Below are positions 34,114-42,160 of a DNA stretch of 43,671 nt, in pieces. The first letter of the stretch is position 1. Each line of letters begins with the position of its first letter. This DNA is from Beijerinckiaceae bacterium. Its GTDB lineage: Bacteria; Pseudomonadota; Alphaproteobacteria; Rhizobiales; Beijerinckiaceae. The stretch is from positions 1 to 43,671 of the forward strand of contig JAUXWZ010000111.1 in the NCBI GenBank assembly GCA_030684835.1, read 5' to 3'. Under the pieces are notes generated by a model, which was not told where the DNA came from, made no database searches, and saw only the letters and a list, made by a program, of their open reading frames with translations. The translations under genes were made by a program, and so were the position numbers.

Positions 34114-34592
34114 CAGGCGTCCTCCGCGCAAGCGGGCAAGGTGACGATCACCTCAATCGCGCCCATGTAGTAAGAGCCGTCCCGCATCTTCGCGACCGCC
34201 ACGATCTTCTGCGAGTCGCCAAGCCGGATGCGCGTTTGCGCTGTCGCCTGCCCGGAGCGCGCGCTGAAGTGAAACACCGCGACGTTGGGCTGGGGATTCT
34301 TTTCGTTAAAGAGCGCCAGCGATGTAACGAAGTCATCGCCCTGCATCGCGCTCTCCACGCTCACCTTTGTCGGCACAGAGGCGCCGCTTTCCAGCAACAC
34401 CGGAATATCGACGGTGACGCGGCTTTCGCGTGGCTTCACGCCGCCGGTGAACGCGAGGATCGCCTTTTCCATTTCCTGTGTCGTCGCTTGCGCGCTCGGC
34501 GCCAACATCAGGGCGGCGAAACCGGTGCCAGCGGCGATCATCTGTCGTCGCGTGGGCGTGTACGAAGGCAGGGGCGAAGGATTTTGTGTCAT
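34113..34592 (-). CDS. soxY: SoxY sulfur carrier with an unusual C-terminus
   Basis: This 159-residue protein has a Tat signal (TRRQMIAAGTGFAALMLAPS) and the SoxY immunoglobulin-like domain (VTVDIPVLLESGASVPTKVS, and VIVTLPAC). SoxY normally ends in GGCGG, whose cysteine carries the sulfur intermediate on a swinging arm. Here the end is LPACAEDA: one cysteine is kept, five residues from the end, without the glycines. Sulfur carrying may still occur or may be altered. It overlaps soxX (ATGA) and soxZ, and AAGGAGA precedes its ATG. Confidence 0.88.
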   Translation of the reverse strand: MTQNPSPLPSYTPTRRQMIAAGTGFAALMLAPSAQATTQEMEKAILAFTGGVKPRESRVTVDIPVLLESGASVPTKVSVESAMQGDDFVTSLALFNEKNPQPNVAVFHFSARSGQATAQTRIRLGDSQKIVAVAKMRDGSYYMGAIEVIVTLPACAEDA

Positions 34593-35056
34593 CTGGTCTC
34601 CTTCAGTGACGGTTGATCGCGCAATGTCACAAGAAACGCGACGACGTTCTCGATGTCCTGCGCCTCAAGAATGGGCTTGTCGCGCTGCGCAGGCGCGACC
34701 CGCGTCAAATGGTCGGTGCGGTAATACGATGGCATCACGCTGTCTGGATTGATGCGCGTGCTGTCCACCATGCGCAATCGCAATTGCCCTTCCGACAGCC
34801 GCGATCCGGCGCCCGCCAGACTTGGCGCAATGTCGCCCTGAAAGCGCTGTTCGGGAAATGGCCCGGTGTGGCAGAGCAGGCAAAGACCCCTCTGGCGATC
34901 AACGACAATGGCGCGGCCCTTGGCTGGATCGCCCCGTGTGCCGCCAAGCGGCGCAACAATCGCGTCCCCGGTAATTTCATAAGGCTGCAACGATGCGGCC
35001 GCAGCGGGTGCGCAACAGGCCAGCGTCAGGAGAGCGGCCACGCAGCGCCTATCCAT
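34589..35056 (-). CDS. soxX: SoxX, monoheme cytochrome c
   Basis: This 155-residue periplasmic cytochrome has a signal peptide (about 1-21), haem site CLLCH at 59-63, and the methionine-ligand region RINPDSVMPSYYRTDHLT typical of SoxX. It forms the SoxXA complex with SoxA. I chose ATG 35056 with GGAGGG upstream; the open frame is longer. It overlaps the soxF stop by eight bases and the soxY start by four. Confidence 0.92.
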   Translation of the reverse strand: MDRRCVAALLTLACCAPAAAASLQPYEITGDAIVAPLGGTRGDPAKGRAIVVDRQRGLCLLCHTGPFPEQRFQGDIAPSLAGAGSRLSEGQLRLRMVDSTRINPDSVMPSYYRTDHLTRVAPAQRDKPILEAQDIENVVAFLVTLRDQPSLKETR

Positions 35057-36314
35057 AAACGCCCTCCGTGACCACCTTGAACCACGCGTCGGCGTAGATC
35101 GCCTCGCGGGCGCGAAACTCGCGGGAGGCCCCACCCGGGCTTGCGCCGCCTGCGCCCTCCACGTCAGCAAGCAAGCCCTTGGCGGGCTGATAGACGCCAG
35201 CAACGGATATGCCGTAATCGGGCGCGACAAGGCTGTAGCAGGTGTTGATGAGCTTTGGCGAAGGCGCCGGTTCGCCGCGCAGCATCGCCGCAACGGCAAT
35301 GGCGCAATGTTTCGCCTGCGCGTTTGCCGCGAACGCCGACTTTGGCATTGCCCCTGCAATCGCGGCGTCGCCGATGACATGAATGTTAGGCGCCAGACGC
35401 GATTCAAAACTCACCGGATCAATGGGACACCAGCCGCTGCGATCCGCCACGCCGGAGGCCTGCGCAATGGAGCCCGCGCGCTGTGGTGGAATGACGTTGG
35501 CGACGGCGGCCTTGTGACGGGCGAATTCTGTCACGACGCTCATGTCGCGCACATCAATTTCCACCGTCTTGCCGCCGCTTGCCAGCGACACCCATTCAAG
35601 GTGATTGGGATAAAGCTCCTGCCACGCAGCCATAAACAGTTTTTGCTTGGAGAACGTGTCCTTGGAGTCGAGGACGATGAGCTTCGACTTCGGCTTATGA
35701 TTTTTGAGATAATGGGCGATGAGGCTTGCGCGCTCGTAGGGGCCCGGCGGGCAGCGAAAAGGATTGGCAGGCACAGACATAACGACCACGCCGCCGTCAT
35801 CCATCGCTTCAAGCTGCTTGCGCAAAAGCAATGTTTGCGCGCCCGCCTTCCACGCGTGCGGCATGCGCTCGGCAGTCGCGGAATCATATCCGGGCAGCGC
35901 ATCGAACCGCATATCGATTCCCGGCGCCAGAACGAGCCGATCATACGTTATCGCGACTGCGCCCGGCAGCAGCACGCGCCGCGCTTCCGGCTCGATACGT
36001 TCCGCGCGCGCGAACACCACATCGACGCCTGCGGCGCGCAGGGCGTCGTAACCAAACGTCTGCTGCGCAATGTCGCGCGTACCGTGGATCACCAGATTGG
36101 AGAACGGGCACGCGACGTAACGCTGATCCGCTTCGATGAGTGTGACGGCCACGCCCATCGCGGCCAGCGACCGTGCGCACGTCGCGCCAGCAAAGCCGCC
36201 GCCCACGATCACGACCCGTGGTTTGGCCTGCGCGAGAACACTAGGCGCCGCGAGGACGCTGGCGCTCGCCGCCAGGCCCGCCAATGCGCTGCGGCGCGTG
36301 AGAAGCGGGCTCAT
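35049..36314 (-). CDS. soxF: SoxF, flavoprotein of sulfide dehydrogenase (FCSD type)
   Basis: This is a 421-residue periplasmic FAD protein. It has a Tat signal (LTRRSALAGLAASASVLAAP), the FAD motif VVIVGGGFAGATCARSL, and three cysteines in FCSD-like positions: YVACPFSNL (Cys69), NPFRCPPGPYERASL and NTCYSLVAPDYGISVAGVY. The latter two form the redox disulfide in flavocytochrome c sulfide dehydrogenase. It oxidises sulfide and passes electrons to a cytochrome, here probably the protein at 36311. ATG 36314 (GGAG upstream) overlaps that gene's stop. Confidence 0.93.
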   Translation of the reverse strand: MSPLLTRRSALAGLAASASVLAAPSVLAQAKPRVVIVGGGFAGATCARSLAAMGVAVTLIEADQRYVACPFSNLVIHGTRDIAQQTFGYDALRAAGVDVVFARAERIEPEARRVLLPGAVAITYDRLVLAPGIDMRFDALPGYDSATAERMPHAWKAGAQTLLLRKQLEAMDDGGVVVMSVPANPFRCPPGPYERASLIAHYLKNHKPKSKLIVLDSKDTFSKQKLFMAAWQELYPNHLEWVSLASGGKTVEIDVRDMSVVTEFARHKAAVANVIPPQRAGSIAQASGVADRSGWCPIDPVSFESRLAPNIHVIGDAAIAGAMPKSAFAANAQAKHCAIAVAAMLRGEPAPSPKLINTCYSLVAPDYGISVAGVYQPAKGLLADVEGAGGASPGGASREFRAREAIYADAWFKVVTEGVYG

Positions 36315-36613
36315 TTGGCGGCTCCGGCCTGTGCAAGCCAATCGGCAATGGCGTTCGTTTCGCGCTTGGTAAAGCCTTTGGCGATCCGGTCCATGACGGT
36401 GGCCTCGCGCCCGCCCGTGCGAAACGCGGTCATGGCGGCTTCGATGTCGGACGCGCTTTTGCCCTGAAGGCTCGGCATCGCGCTATCGCTCCCGCCGTGA
36501 CACCCCGAGCATGCCGTTGCGCCCGGCGGGGGCGCAGTTTGCGACCATGCTGCGGCGCTGGAAGCGCATGTAATCGCGAGAGCCGCCGTAATGGCGATAA
36601 CGCTGTCATGCAT
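36311..36613 (-). CDS. Small cytochrome c, SoxE-like (FCSD cytochrome subunit)
   Basis: This is a 100-residue periplasmic cytochrome with a signal peptide (about 1-24) and haem site CSGCH at 35-39 (ACSGCHGGSDSAMPSLQG), with a methionine later in the chain. Its coupling to soxF (ATGA) suggests it is the haem subunit of the sulfide dehydrogenase. It also directly follows iorB, whose family often donates to a small cytochrome, so it could serve both. Either role is inferred from position. Confidence 0.85.
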   Translation of the reverse strand: MHDSVIAITAALAITCASSAAAWSQTAPPPGATACSGCHGGSDSAMPSLQGKSASDIEAAMTAFRTGGREATVMDRIAKGFTKRETNAIADWLAQAGAAK

Positions 36614-36632
36614 GGAGCACCTGCAGAATGAT

Positions 36633-36654
36633 ACGGCGGCCCGTGGGCCGCCGT
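36633..36654 (-). other. Strong hairpin between iorB and the small cytochrome gene
   Basis: ACGGCGGCCC and GGGCCGCCGT form a perfect 10-bp stem with a two-base loop in the 65-base gap. On the minus strand the T run lies before it, not after, so it is not a classic terminator for iorB. It may attenuate or stabilise mRNA between the ior and sox parts. Confidence 0.5.
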
Positions 36655-36678
36655 GAAAAGCAAATCAAGGCGCGCGCA

Positions 36679-38850
36679 TCAGGCGCGACGCAGATCCTGA
36701 GAGCCGATCGGCAGCGTGCGAATCCGCTTCCCCGTCGCCGCGAAGATGGCGTTGAGCACGGCGGGCGCAGCCGCGAAGATCGTCGGTTCGCCCACGCCGC
36801 CCCAGAAGTCATTGGTGGGAGCAATGATGCTTTCCACCGACGGCATCTCAGCCATGCGCAGGATCGGATAGGTGTCGAAATTCTCTTCGACAACCTTGCC
36901 GTCCTTCACCGTAATCTCCTGCATGAGCAGCGGCCCAAGACCGTAAGCGAACGAGCCTTCGATCTGACGCTCGATCTGCGCCGGATTGACCGCATGGCCG
37001 CAATTTGTGGCTGCGATGATGCGATGAATCTTCAGCGTGCCCTGCTCGTTGATGGAGATTTCCGCGCAGGCGGCGACGTAGCTGCCGTAGCCCATGTGCT
37101 GGCACAGGCCGCGATAAACGCCCGCCGCAGCGGGCTTGCCCCAACCAGCCTTTTCCGCAACCGCGTTCAGCACGGCGAGGTGCTTGGGATGCTCCTTCAT
37201 CATGCGGCGACGGAACTCGAGCGGATCGACGCCCGCAGCGTGCGCGAGTTCGTCGACGAAGCACTCGAGGTAGATCGCGTTCTGGTTATTGTTCACCCCG
37301 CGCCAGAAGCCGGGACGAACCGGCGGGTTGCGCATGGCGTGATCCACGAGAAGGTTCGGGATCGTGTAGCCGAGCCGCCCTTCCGCGCCGCCCGCGTTGA
37401 GGCCCTGGAAGGTCGCCATATCGCGACCCTTATCCAGCGCTTCAGGACGGATTGTCGCGAGGATGGACTGGCCGGAAATGCGCATGTGAAGGCCAACGAG
37501 ATTGCCGTCCTTGTCGAGCGCGCCGGTCAGCTTGCACTTTGTGGTGGGGTGATAGCACCCGTGCAGCATGTCCTCTTCGCGTGACCAGATCAGCTTGATC
37601 GGCGTGCCCGGCATTTCCTTGGCGATCAGAACCGCCTGACGCACATAATCCTGGCTCGTGGCGCGACGGCCAAAGCCGCCGCCAAGATCCATGCGCACCA
37701 CATCACACTTGTCGAGGGGCAGACCTGCAGCCTGCGAGGCAGTGGCGAGCGCCGCTTCCGCATTTTGCGAGGAGGTCCACACTTCGCACTTGTCTGCGGT
37801 CCAGCGGGCCGTCGCGTTCATGGTCTCCATGGTGGCGTGATGCTGATAGGGGAAAGCGTAGGTCGCTTCGATCTTCTTCGCAGCGCCCGCAATCGCCTTC
37901 TCAACGTCTCCGGCCTGGTTGCCGACAAAGGCTTCCTTCGCGCTCAGTCCCTCGTCCAGCATCGCGTTGATGCCCGCCGTGTCGAGCTTGCCGTGCGGGC
38001 CGGGATCGTAGTCAAACTTGACCGCTTCCAGCGCCGTCTTTGCGCGCCACCACGTGTCGGCAATGACCGCCACAGCGTTCTTGTCGATGCGCACGATCTT
38101 CTTCACGCCCGGCATCTTCTCAGCGGCAGCAGCGTCGAAACTTTTCAGCGAACCGCCCCAGTAGGGACAATCGCGGATTGCGGCGTTGAGCATGCCGTCG
38201 ATCTTGAAGTCGATGCTGTAGACTTGAGCGCCGTTGACCTTGCCGTCCTGATAGAGGCGCAGCAGCGGCTTGCCAGCGATTTTCCAGTCTTTCGGATCTT
38301 TCAGCTTCACATCGGCGGGCGCCTCGAGTTTGGCGGCGGCCTGCGCGACCTTGCCGAACGTCGTCGAGCGGTTCGAGCCCTTGTGCGAAATCACGCCCTT
38401 GTCGACCGTGCATTCGGAGGCGGCAACTTTCCAGTCGTTGGCGGCCGCCTGCACGAGCATGGCGCGGGCCGTGGCACCGCCCTTGCGCATGGCGTCCTGC
38501 GAGTTGCGAATGCCGCGGCTGCCAGACGTGGCGAAATCACCCCACACGCGCTTGCGGGCGACGTTCTGGCCGGGCGTCGGATATTCGGTCTCGACCATTG
38601 ACCAGTCGGCGTCGAGTTCTTCGGCGACCAACTGGGCGAGGCCAGTGAGCGTGCCCTGTCCCATTTCCTGACGGCCAACGCGCACGACAATTTTGTCATC
38701 GGGGCGGATCACCACCCATGCGTTGACTTCCGGAGACACGCCCTGCCCGGTGGCCTCACCGAGTGTAACGTGAAAACCCAGCGAAAGACCGCCGGTCGCA
38801 GCGCCCGCGCCAACAAGAAAATTGCGGCGGGAAAGATCGATTGCGTTCAT
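36679..38850 (-). CDS. iorB: Periplasmic molybdenum hydroxylase large subunit, IorB type
   Basis: This 723-residue subunit resembles isoquinoline 1-oxidoreductase beta subunit. It has a Tat motif (LSRRNFLVGAGAATGGLSLG) and two XDH-like molybdopterin domains. Motifs are GRQEMGQGTLTGLAQLVAEE, LGGGFGRRATSQDYVRQAVL, RPGFWRGVNNNQNAIYLECF and the catalytic glutamate in FWGGVGEPTIFAAAP. IorAB enzymes act in the periplasm on N-heteroaromatics or aldehydes and pass electrons to cytochrome c, not FAD. It starts 11 bases after iorA; ATG 38850 is chosen over a longer frame that runs back through iorA. Length is normal. Confidence 0.92.
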   Translation of the reverse strand: MNAIDLSRRNFLVGAGAATGGLSLGFHVTLGEATGQGVSPEVNAWVVIRPDDKIVVRVGRQEMGQGTLTGLAQLVAEELDADWSMVETEYPTPGQNVARKRVWGDFATSGSRGIRNSQDAMRKGGATARAMLVQAAANDWKVAASECTVDKGVISHKGSNRSTTFGKVAQAAAKLEAPADVKLKDPKDWKIAGKPLLRLYQDGKVNGAQVYSIDFKIDGMLNAAIRDCPYWGGSLKSFDAAAAEKMPGVKKIVRIDKNAVAVIADTWWRAKTALEAVKFDYDPGPHGKLDTAGINAMLDEGLSAKEAFVGNQAGDVEKAIAGAAKKIEATYAFPYQHHATMETMNATARWTADKCEVWTSSQNAEAALATASQAAGLPLDKCDVVRMDLGGGFGRRATSQDYVRQAVLIAKEMPGTPIKLIWSREEDMLHGCYHPTTKCKLTGALDKDGNLVGLHMRISGQSILATIRPEALDKGRDMATFQGLNAGGAEGRLGYTIPNLLVDHAMRNPPVRPGFWRGVNNNQNAIYLECFVDELAHAAGVDPLEFRRRMMKEHPKHLAVLNAVAEKAGWGKPAAAGVYRGLCQHMGYGSYVAACAEISINEQGTLKIHRIIAATNCGHAVNPAQIERQIEGSFAYGLGPLLMQEITVKDGKVVEENFDTYPILRMAEMPSVESIIAPTNDFWGGVGEPTIFAAAPAVLNAIFAATGKRIRTLPIGSQDLRRA

Positions 38851-38861
38851 GTCGCTCTCCC

Positions 38862-39320
38862 TTAACCGCGCGAAGCGCTGGCCGCCTGCTTGATGGCGGT
38901 CTTGATACGATTGTAGGTGCCGCAGCGGCAGATGTTGGTCATCTCGCGCTCGATGTCGGCGTCCGTGGGATTGGGCGTCTGGCTGATCAACGCCGCAGCG
39001 GCCATGATCTGACCGGACTGGCAATAGCCGCATTGCGGCACATCGTTGGCGAGCCACGCCTTTTGCAGCGCGTGCGAAGAATTGGGCGACAGACCTTCGA
39101 TCGTGACGATCTTCTGGGCTTCCGTCACTGCGCTGATCGGCAGCGAGCAGGAGCGGGTCGCCACGCCATCGACATGTACGGTGCAGGAGCCGCACTGCGC
39201 CACGCCGCAACCGTACTTCGTTCCGGTGAGCCCGATCTGCTCGCGGATGACCCACAAGAGTGGCGTATCGGGCTCGACGGTGACGTCGACCACGCGTCCA
39301 TTGACGTTAATTTTTGCCAT
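38862..39320 (-). CDS. iorA: Molybdenum hydroxylase 2Fe-2S subunit, IorA type
   Basis: This 152-residue subunit has two 2Fe-2S clusters: Cys38, Cys43, Cys46 and Cys58 (YGCGVAQCGSC), and Cys97, Cys100, Cys131 and Cys133 (CGYC, CRC). It partners IorB. There is no signal of its own, so it is carried out with IorB by the Tat path. GGGAGGGG precedes the ATG. It starts a leftward run of genes that continues into soxF-X-Y-Z-A. Confidence 0.95.
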   Translation of the reverse strand: MAKINVNGRVVDVTVEPDTPLLWVIREQIGLTGTKYGCGVAQCGSCTVHVDGVATRSCSLPISAVTEAQKIVTIEGLSPNSSHALQKAWLANDVPQCGYCQSGQIMAAAALISQTPNPTDADIEREMTNICRCGTYNRIKTAIKQAASASRG

Positions 39321-39503
39321 TCAACCCCTCCCATCGCTGCGCTCATGCTACGCCAGCGAGACGGTGACCTTTTTGATCCATCAGGCTCTTCGCAGTGCAG
39401 CTTGAGCCTCTTGTCATCCGCCCCTCATAAGCGCGAACGATGCCTGCAAATTAGAGCGGTTCCAGACAGAAGCAAGAGGACAATTCCCATCGCGACTACA
39501 CAG

Positions 39504-40334
39504 ATGCGCGAGCGGTTGCGCCTGTTTCGCGCACGTGGGATATATGACCTCAAGGATATATGGGTTGGAAACACGGAGGGCCGCGCCGCCATGTCGGGCG
39601 AACTGGACACGCGCATGTATGGCTACAGGGCGCGCATCGGCTATACGTCGCCGCCGCTGACGACTGAGGTCTTCCCGTACGAATTTTACAAGATTGTCCC
39701 CGCGGGCGTGACGCTCGTGGTGACGTCGCTGGCGATAGTCGTGCGCTCGAAAGGCGAAATCGACGATTCCTACGAGATCAGCATGCGCGCGGCGCGCGAA
39801 ATGGCGGCTGCCAAATGCGACCTCATTTGCCTCGGCGGCGTGCCTATCAACGTTTCGCGCGGCGCCGCAAACGCGCGCCAGATGATCGAAGATCTCGAAC
39901 AGGAACTGGGCGTCAAAGTATCCACCAGCGCCTCCGCCCAGACGAACGCGGCGCGGCTTCTAGGCTCGCGCAAAATGGTGGTCGCCCACCCCTATGCGGC
40001 GTCGGACACAGACCGCATCGCCGGATACGGCAGGGATTTTGGCGGGGAGGTGCTGGGCGCAACCGGCTGGGGGAGTCCATTCAACCAGATCGGGTCCATT
40101 CCCCAGCACGCGGCCATCGAAATGGGCCGCGCCCTGATGAAGGAAAACCCGCAAGCCGACACAATCCTGTTTCCTTCGCCCCATTGGCCAACCATTCACG
40201 CCATCGACCATCTTGAGCAGGAATTCGGCGTCACCGTCATCAGCGCGCTTCAGGCGATTGTCTGGGACGGGTTGCGCCGGTGCGGAATCAACGAGCGCAT
40301 TGAGGGCTTCGGCCGGCTTCTGCGCGATTTTTAG
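39504..40334 (+). CDS. Asp/Glu racemase-superfamily protein, maleate isomerase/arylmalonate decarboxylase-like
   Basis: This 276-residue protein has the layout of maleate isomerases and arylmalonate decarboxylases: a first half with ICLGGVPINVSRGAANARQM (about 107) and a second with TILFPSPHWPTIHAIDHLEQ (about 222). The first position is glycine, as in wild-type arylmalonate decarboxylase. The second catalytic cysteine, normally in an S-C-T/G segment, is absent (PSPHW). Catalysis by the known cysteine mechanism is therefore doubtful. The start is not certain: ATG 39504 is used, while the frame is open far upstream against iorAB. The Bug-type gene follows after 12 bases. Confidence 0.75.
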   Translation: MRERLRLFRARGIYDLKDIWVGNTEGRAAMSGELDTRMYGYRARIGYTSPPLTTEVFPYEFYKIVPAGVTLVVTSLAIVVRSKGEIDDSYEISMRAAREMAAAKCDLICLGGVPINVSRGAANARQMIEDLEQELGVKVSTSASAQTNAARLLGSRKMVVAHPYAASDTDRIAGYGRDFGGEVLGATGWGSPFNQIGSIPQHAAIEMGRALMKENPQADTILFPSPHWPTIHAIDHLEQEFGVTVISALQAIVWDGLRRCGINERIEGFGRLLRDF

Positions 40335-40346
40335 GGAGACCCGACC

Positions 40347-41372
40347 ATGAAGCGCATCCTTCTTTCAGCGACCGCAATTGGCGCATTCGTATCCATCACG
40401 GGCGGGGCGCTGGCTCAGCAAGATTTTTACAAGGACAAGCAGATCAGCATGCTCGTCGCCAGCGGCGTAGGCGGCGGCTACGATGTTTATGCGCGCGCGC
40501 TTGGCCGCCACATGCCGCGATTCATTCCCGGCGCCCCCGTTTTCGTCGCGCGCAATATGCCGACCGCCGGCGGCCTGACCGCAGCGAACACGCTCTTCAA
40601 TACTTCCGACCGTGACGGCTCCGTCATCGCCGCGTTGACCAACGGCGTACCCATGGACCCCCTGTTCGGCGTGAAAGAGGCCAAGTTCGACGGGCGCAAA
40701 TTCTCCTGGATTGGCTCTATGGGCAAGCTGCAAAACGTTTGCGCGACGTGGCATCAGAGCCCGATCAAGACCGTGGAGGACGCCCGCAACCGCGAGGTCG
40801 TGGTCGGCGCTTCTGGCGTCACATCCAACAGCTCGGTCATGCCGCGAATCGCCAATGAGGTGCTTGCCACAAAGTTCAAGGTCATCACTGGCTACGACCC
40901 CTCCTCCGGGCTCAACATGGCGCTGGAGAGCGGCGAGGTTGAGGGCATTTGCGGCCTTGGCTGGTCCACGCTGACAGCCTCGCGCCCGGACTGGGTGCGC
41001 GACAACAAGCTCAATGTGCTCGTACAGTTCGGTTTCGAAAAATTGCCGGACTTGCCTAACGTCCCTTCCGCCCTCGACCTTATAACGGACCCCGAAAAGC
41101 GGGCCATCCTCGAACTGATTCTGGTTCGTCAGGAAACAGGCCGCCCCATCGTGGGCCCGCCTGGCATGCCCGCGGACCGGCTCACCATACTCCGGTCAGC
41201 TTTTGACGCCACAATGAAGGATGCTGAATTTCTCACCGAAGCCAAAAAGCTTCAGCTCGATATCGACCCACTCAATGCGAGCGCAGTCGAAAAGCTGCTA
41301 GCCAAAGCCTACGATTCACCCCGAAACGTCGTGGAGGCTGCCGCCCGGCTCGTTGTGCCGCCACCAAGATAG
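40347..41372 (+). CDS. Tripartite tricarboxylate transporter (Bug/TctC) substrate-binding protein, copy 2
   Basis: This 341-residue periplasmic binding protein has a signal peptide (MKRILLSATAIGAFVSITGG, cleavage near ALAQ) and the same opening pattern as the protein at 10707 (SGVGGGYDVYARALGRHM, RNMPTAGGLTAANTLFN). It is linked by 12 bases to the racemase-superfamily gene, so it may bring in that enzyme's carboxylate substrate. No TctA or TctB gene is in the window. Confidence 0.9.
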   Translation: MKRILLSATAIGAFVSITGGALAQQDFYKDKQISMLVASGVGGGYDVYARALGRHMPRFIPGAPVFVARNMPTAGGLTAANTLFNTSDRDGSVIAALTNGVPMDPLFGVKEAKFDGRKFSWIGSMGKLQNVCATWHQSPIKTVEDARNREVVVGASGVTSNSSVMPRIANEVLATKFKVITGYDPSSGLNMALESGEVEGICGLGWSTLTASRPDWVRDNKLNVLVQFGFEKLPDLPNVPSALDLITDPEKRAILELILVRQETGRPIVGPPGMPADRLTILRSAFDATMKDAEFLTEAKKLQLDIDPLNASAVEKLLAKAYDSPRNVVEAAARLVVPPPR

Positions 41373-41418
41373 GCGGCGCCGCTCCGAGACGAAACCCGGT
41401 CCTCACGCAGGGAGAATT

Positions 41419-41874
41419 ATGTCGGCGCAGATTTTTATTGCTATGCTGAGGCCGTGGGTCATCATGGAGCGGATAAACCCAATGAACCCGATAACGCCGA
41501 TGAGCGATCCAAATACGCTGACCGTCCTCGCCGTCGACGATGACGCGCTGGTTCTCATGAGCACATGCGCGATGATCGAGGAACTGGGGCACACGGCTCT
41601 GGAAGCCTTCTCAGGCAAGGACGCGTTGCGCATCTTGGAGGAGGTTGTCGACGTCGATCTTGTCATTACGGATCAGGCGATGCCCGGCATGAGTGGCGTC
41701 GAGCTGGCGCAGGCGCTGAATCAGCAGAGGCCCAACTTGCCGATTGTGATCGCGACTGGCTACAGCGATCTCCCGCCGGGCTCACCTGATTATCCGATGA
41801 TCGCAAAGCCGTTCGGCGAAAAGGAACTGGCGCGGTTGATTTTGAAAGTGCTGGGCGCGCGCAATAACGCGTGA
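41419..41874 (+). CDS. Single-domain response regulator
   Basis: This 151-residue CheY-like receiver has no output domain. Canonical residues are visible: the acidic cluster in LAVDDDALVL, the phosphoacceptor in LVITDQAMPGMSG, the threonine in VIATGYSD and the lysine in MIAKPFGEKEL. It is fully competent for phosphorylation by an unknown kinase. ATG 41419 has GGGAGA upstream. Later ATGs (41464, 41482, 41500) would trim the unpatterned first residues; the domain itself starts at about residue 30. The gene begins 46 bases after the binding protein gene and may be co-transcribed. Confidence 0.85.
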   Translation: MSAQIFIAMLRPWVIMERINPMNPITPMSDPNTLTVLAVDDDALVLMSTCAMIEELGHTALEAFSGKDALRILEEVVDVDLVITDQAMPGMSGVELAQALNQQRPNLPIVIATGYSDLPPGSPDYPMIAKPFGEKELARLILKVLGARNNA

Positions 41875-42160
41875 AGGCCACCCTCGGCTGCAATCACCCT
41901 TCCGCGCGATTTATTGGACCGGGTCGCTGCGCGCAAACCTGGCGCTGCGCGATGATGGTGACGGCGAGTGGCGCGCGCATTCATTGCTTGTAATCGCGGT
42001 TGGCATACCGCTCTTCCTGCCTGTCTGGCCATTGCAGTAAAGCACGCGGACGACTTTCTTTTTTGCTTGCGCCGCCAGCCCCCGCGAGTACCCTTGCCCT
42101 AAATAATAGGTTCAGCAAAACGCTGCGCCATGGGAGGAGCGCCGCAACGGCGAACGTGCA
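41875..42160 (+). other. Intergenic region before the hydantoinase B-type gene
   Basis: This 286-base stretch has no convincing gene or terminator. It ends with GGAGGAG at 42133-42139, which is too far (21 bases) from the TTG at 42161 to be its ordinary ribosome site. Confidence 0.4.

Noticed and set aside
38841-39503. Upstream extension of the racemase-superfamily open frame
   Set aside because: It lies antisense to iorA and iorB starts and shows no family-like sequence.
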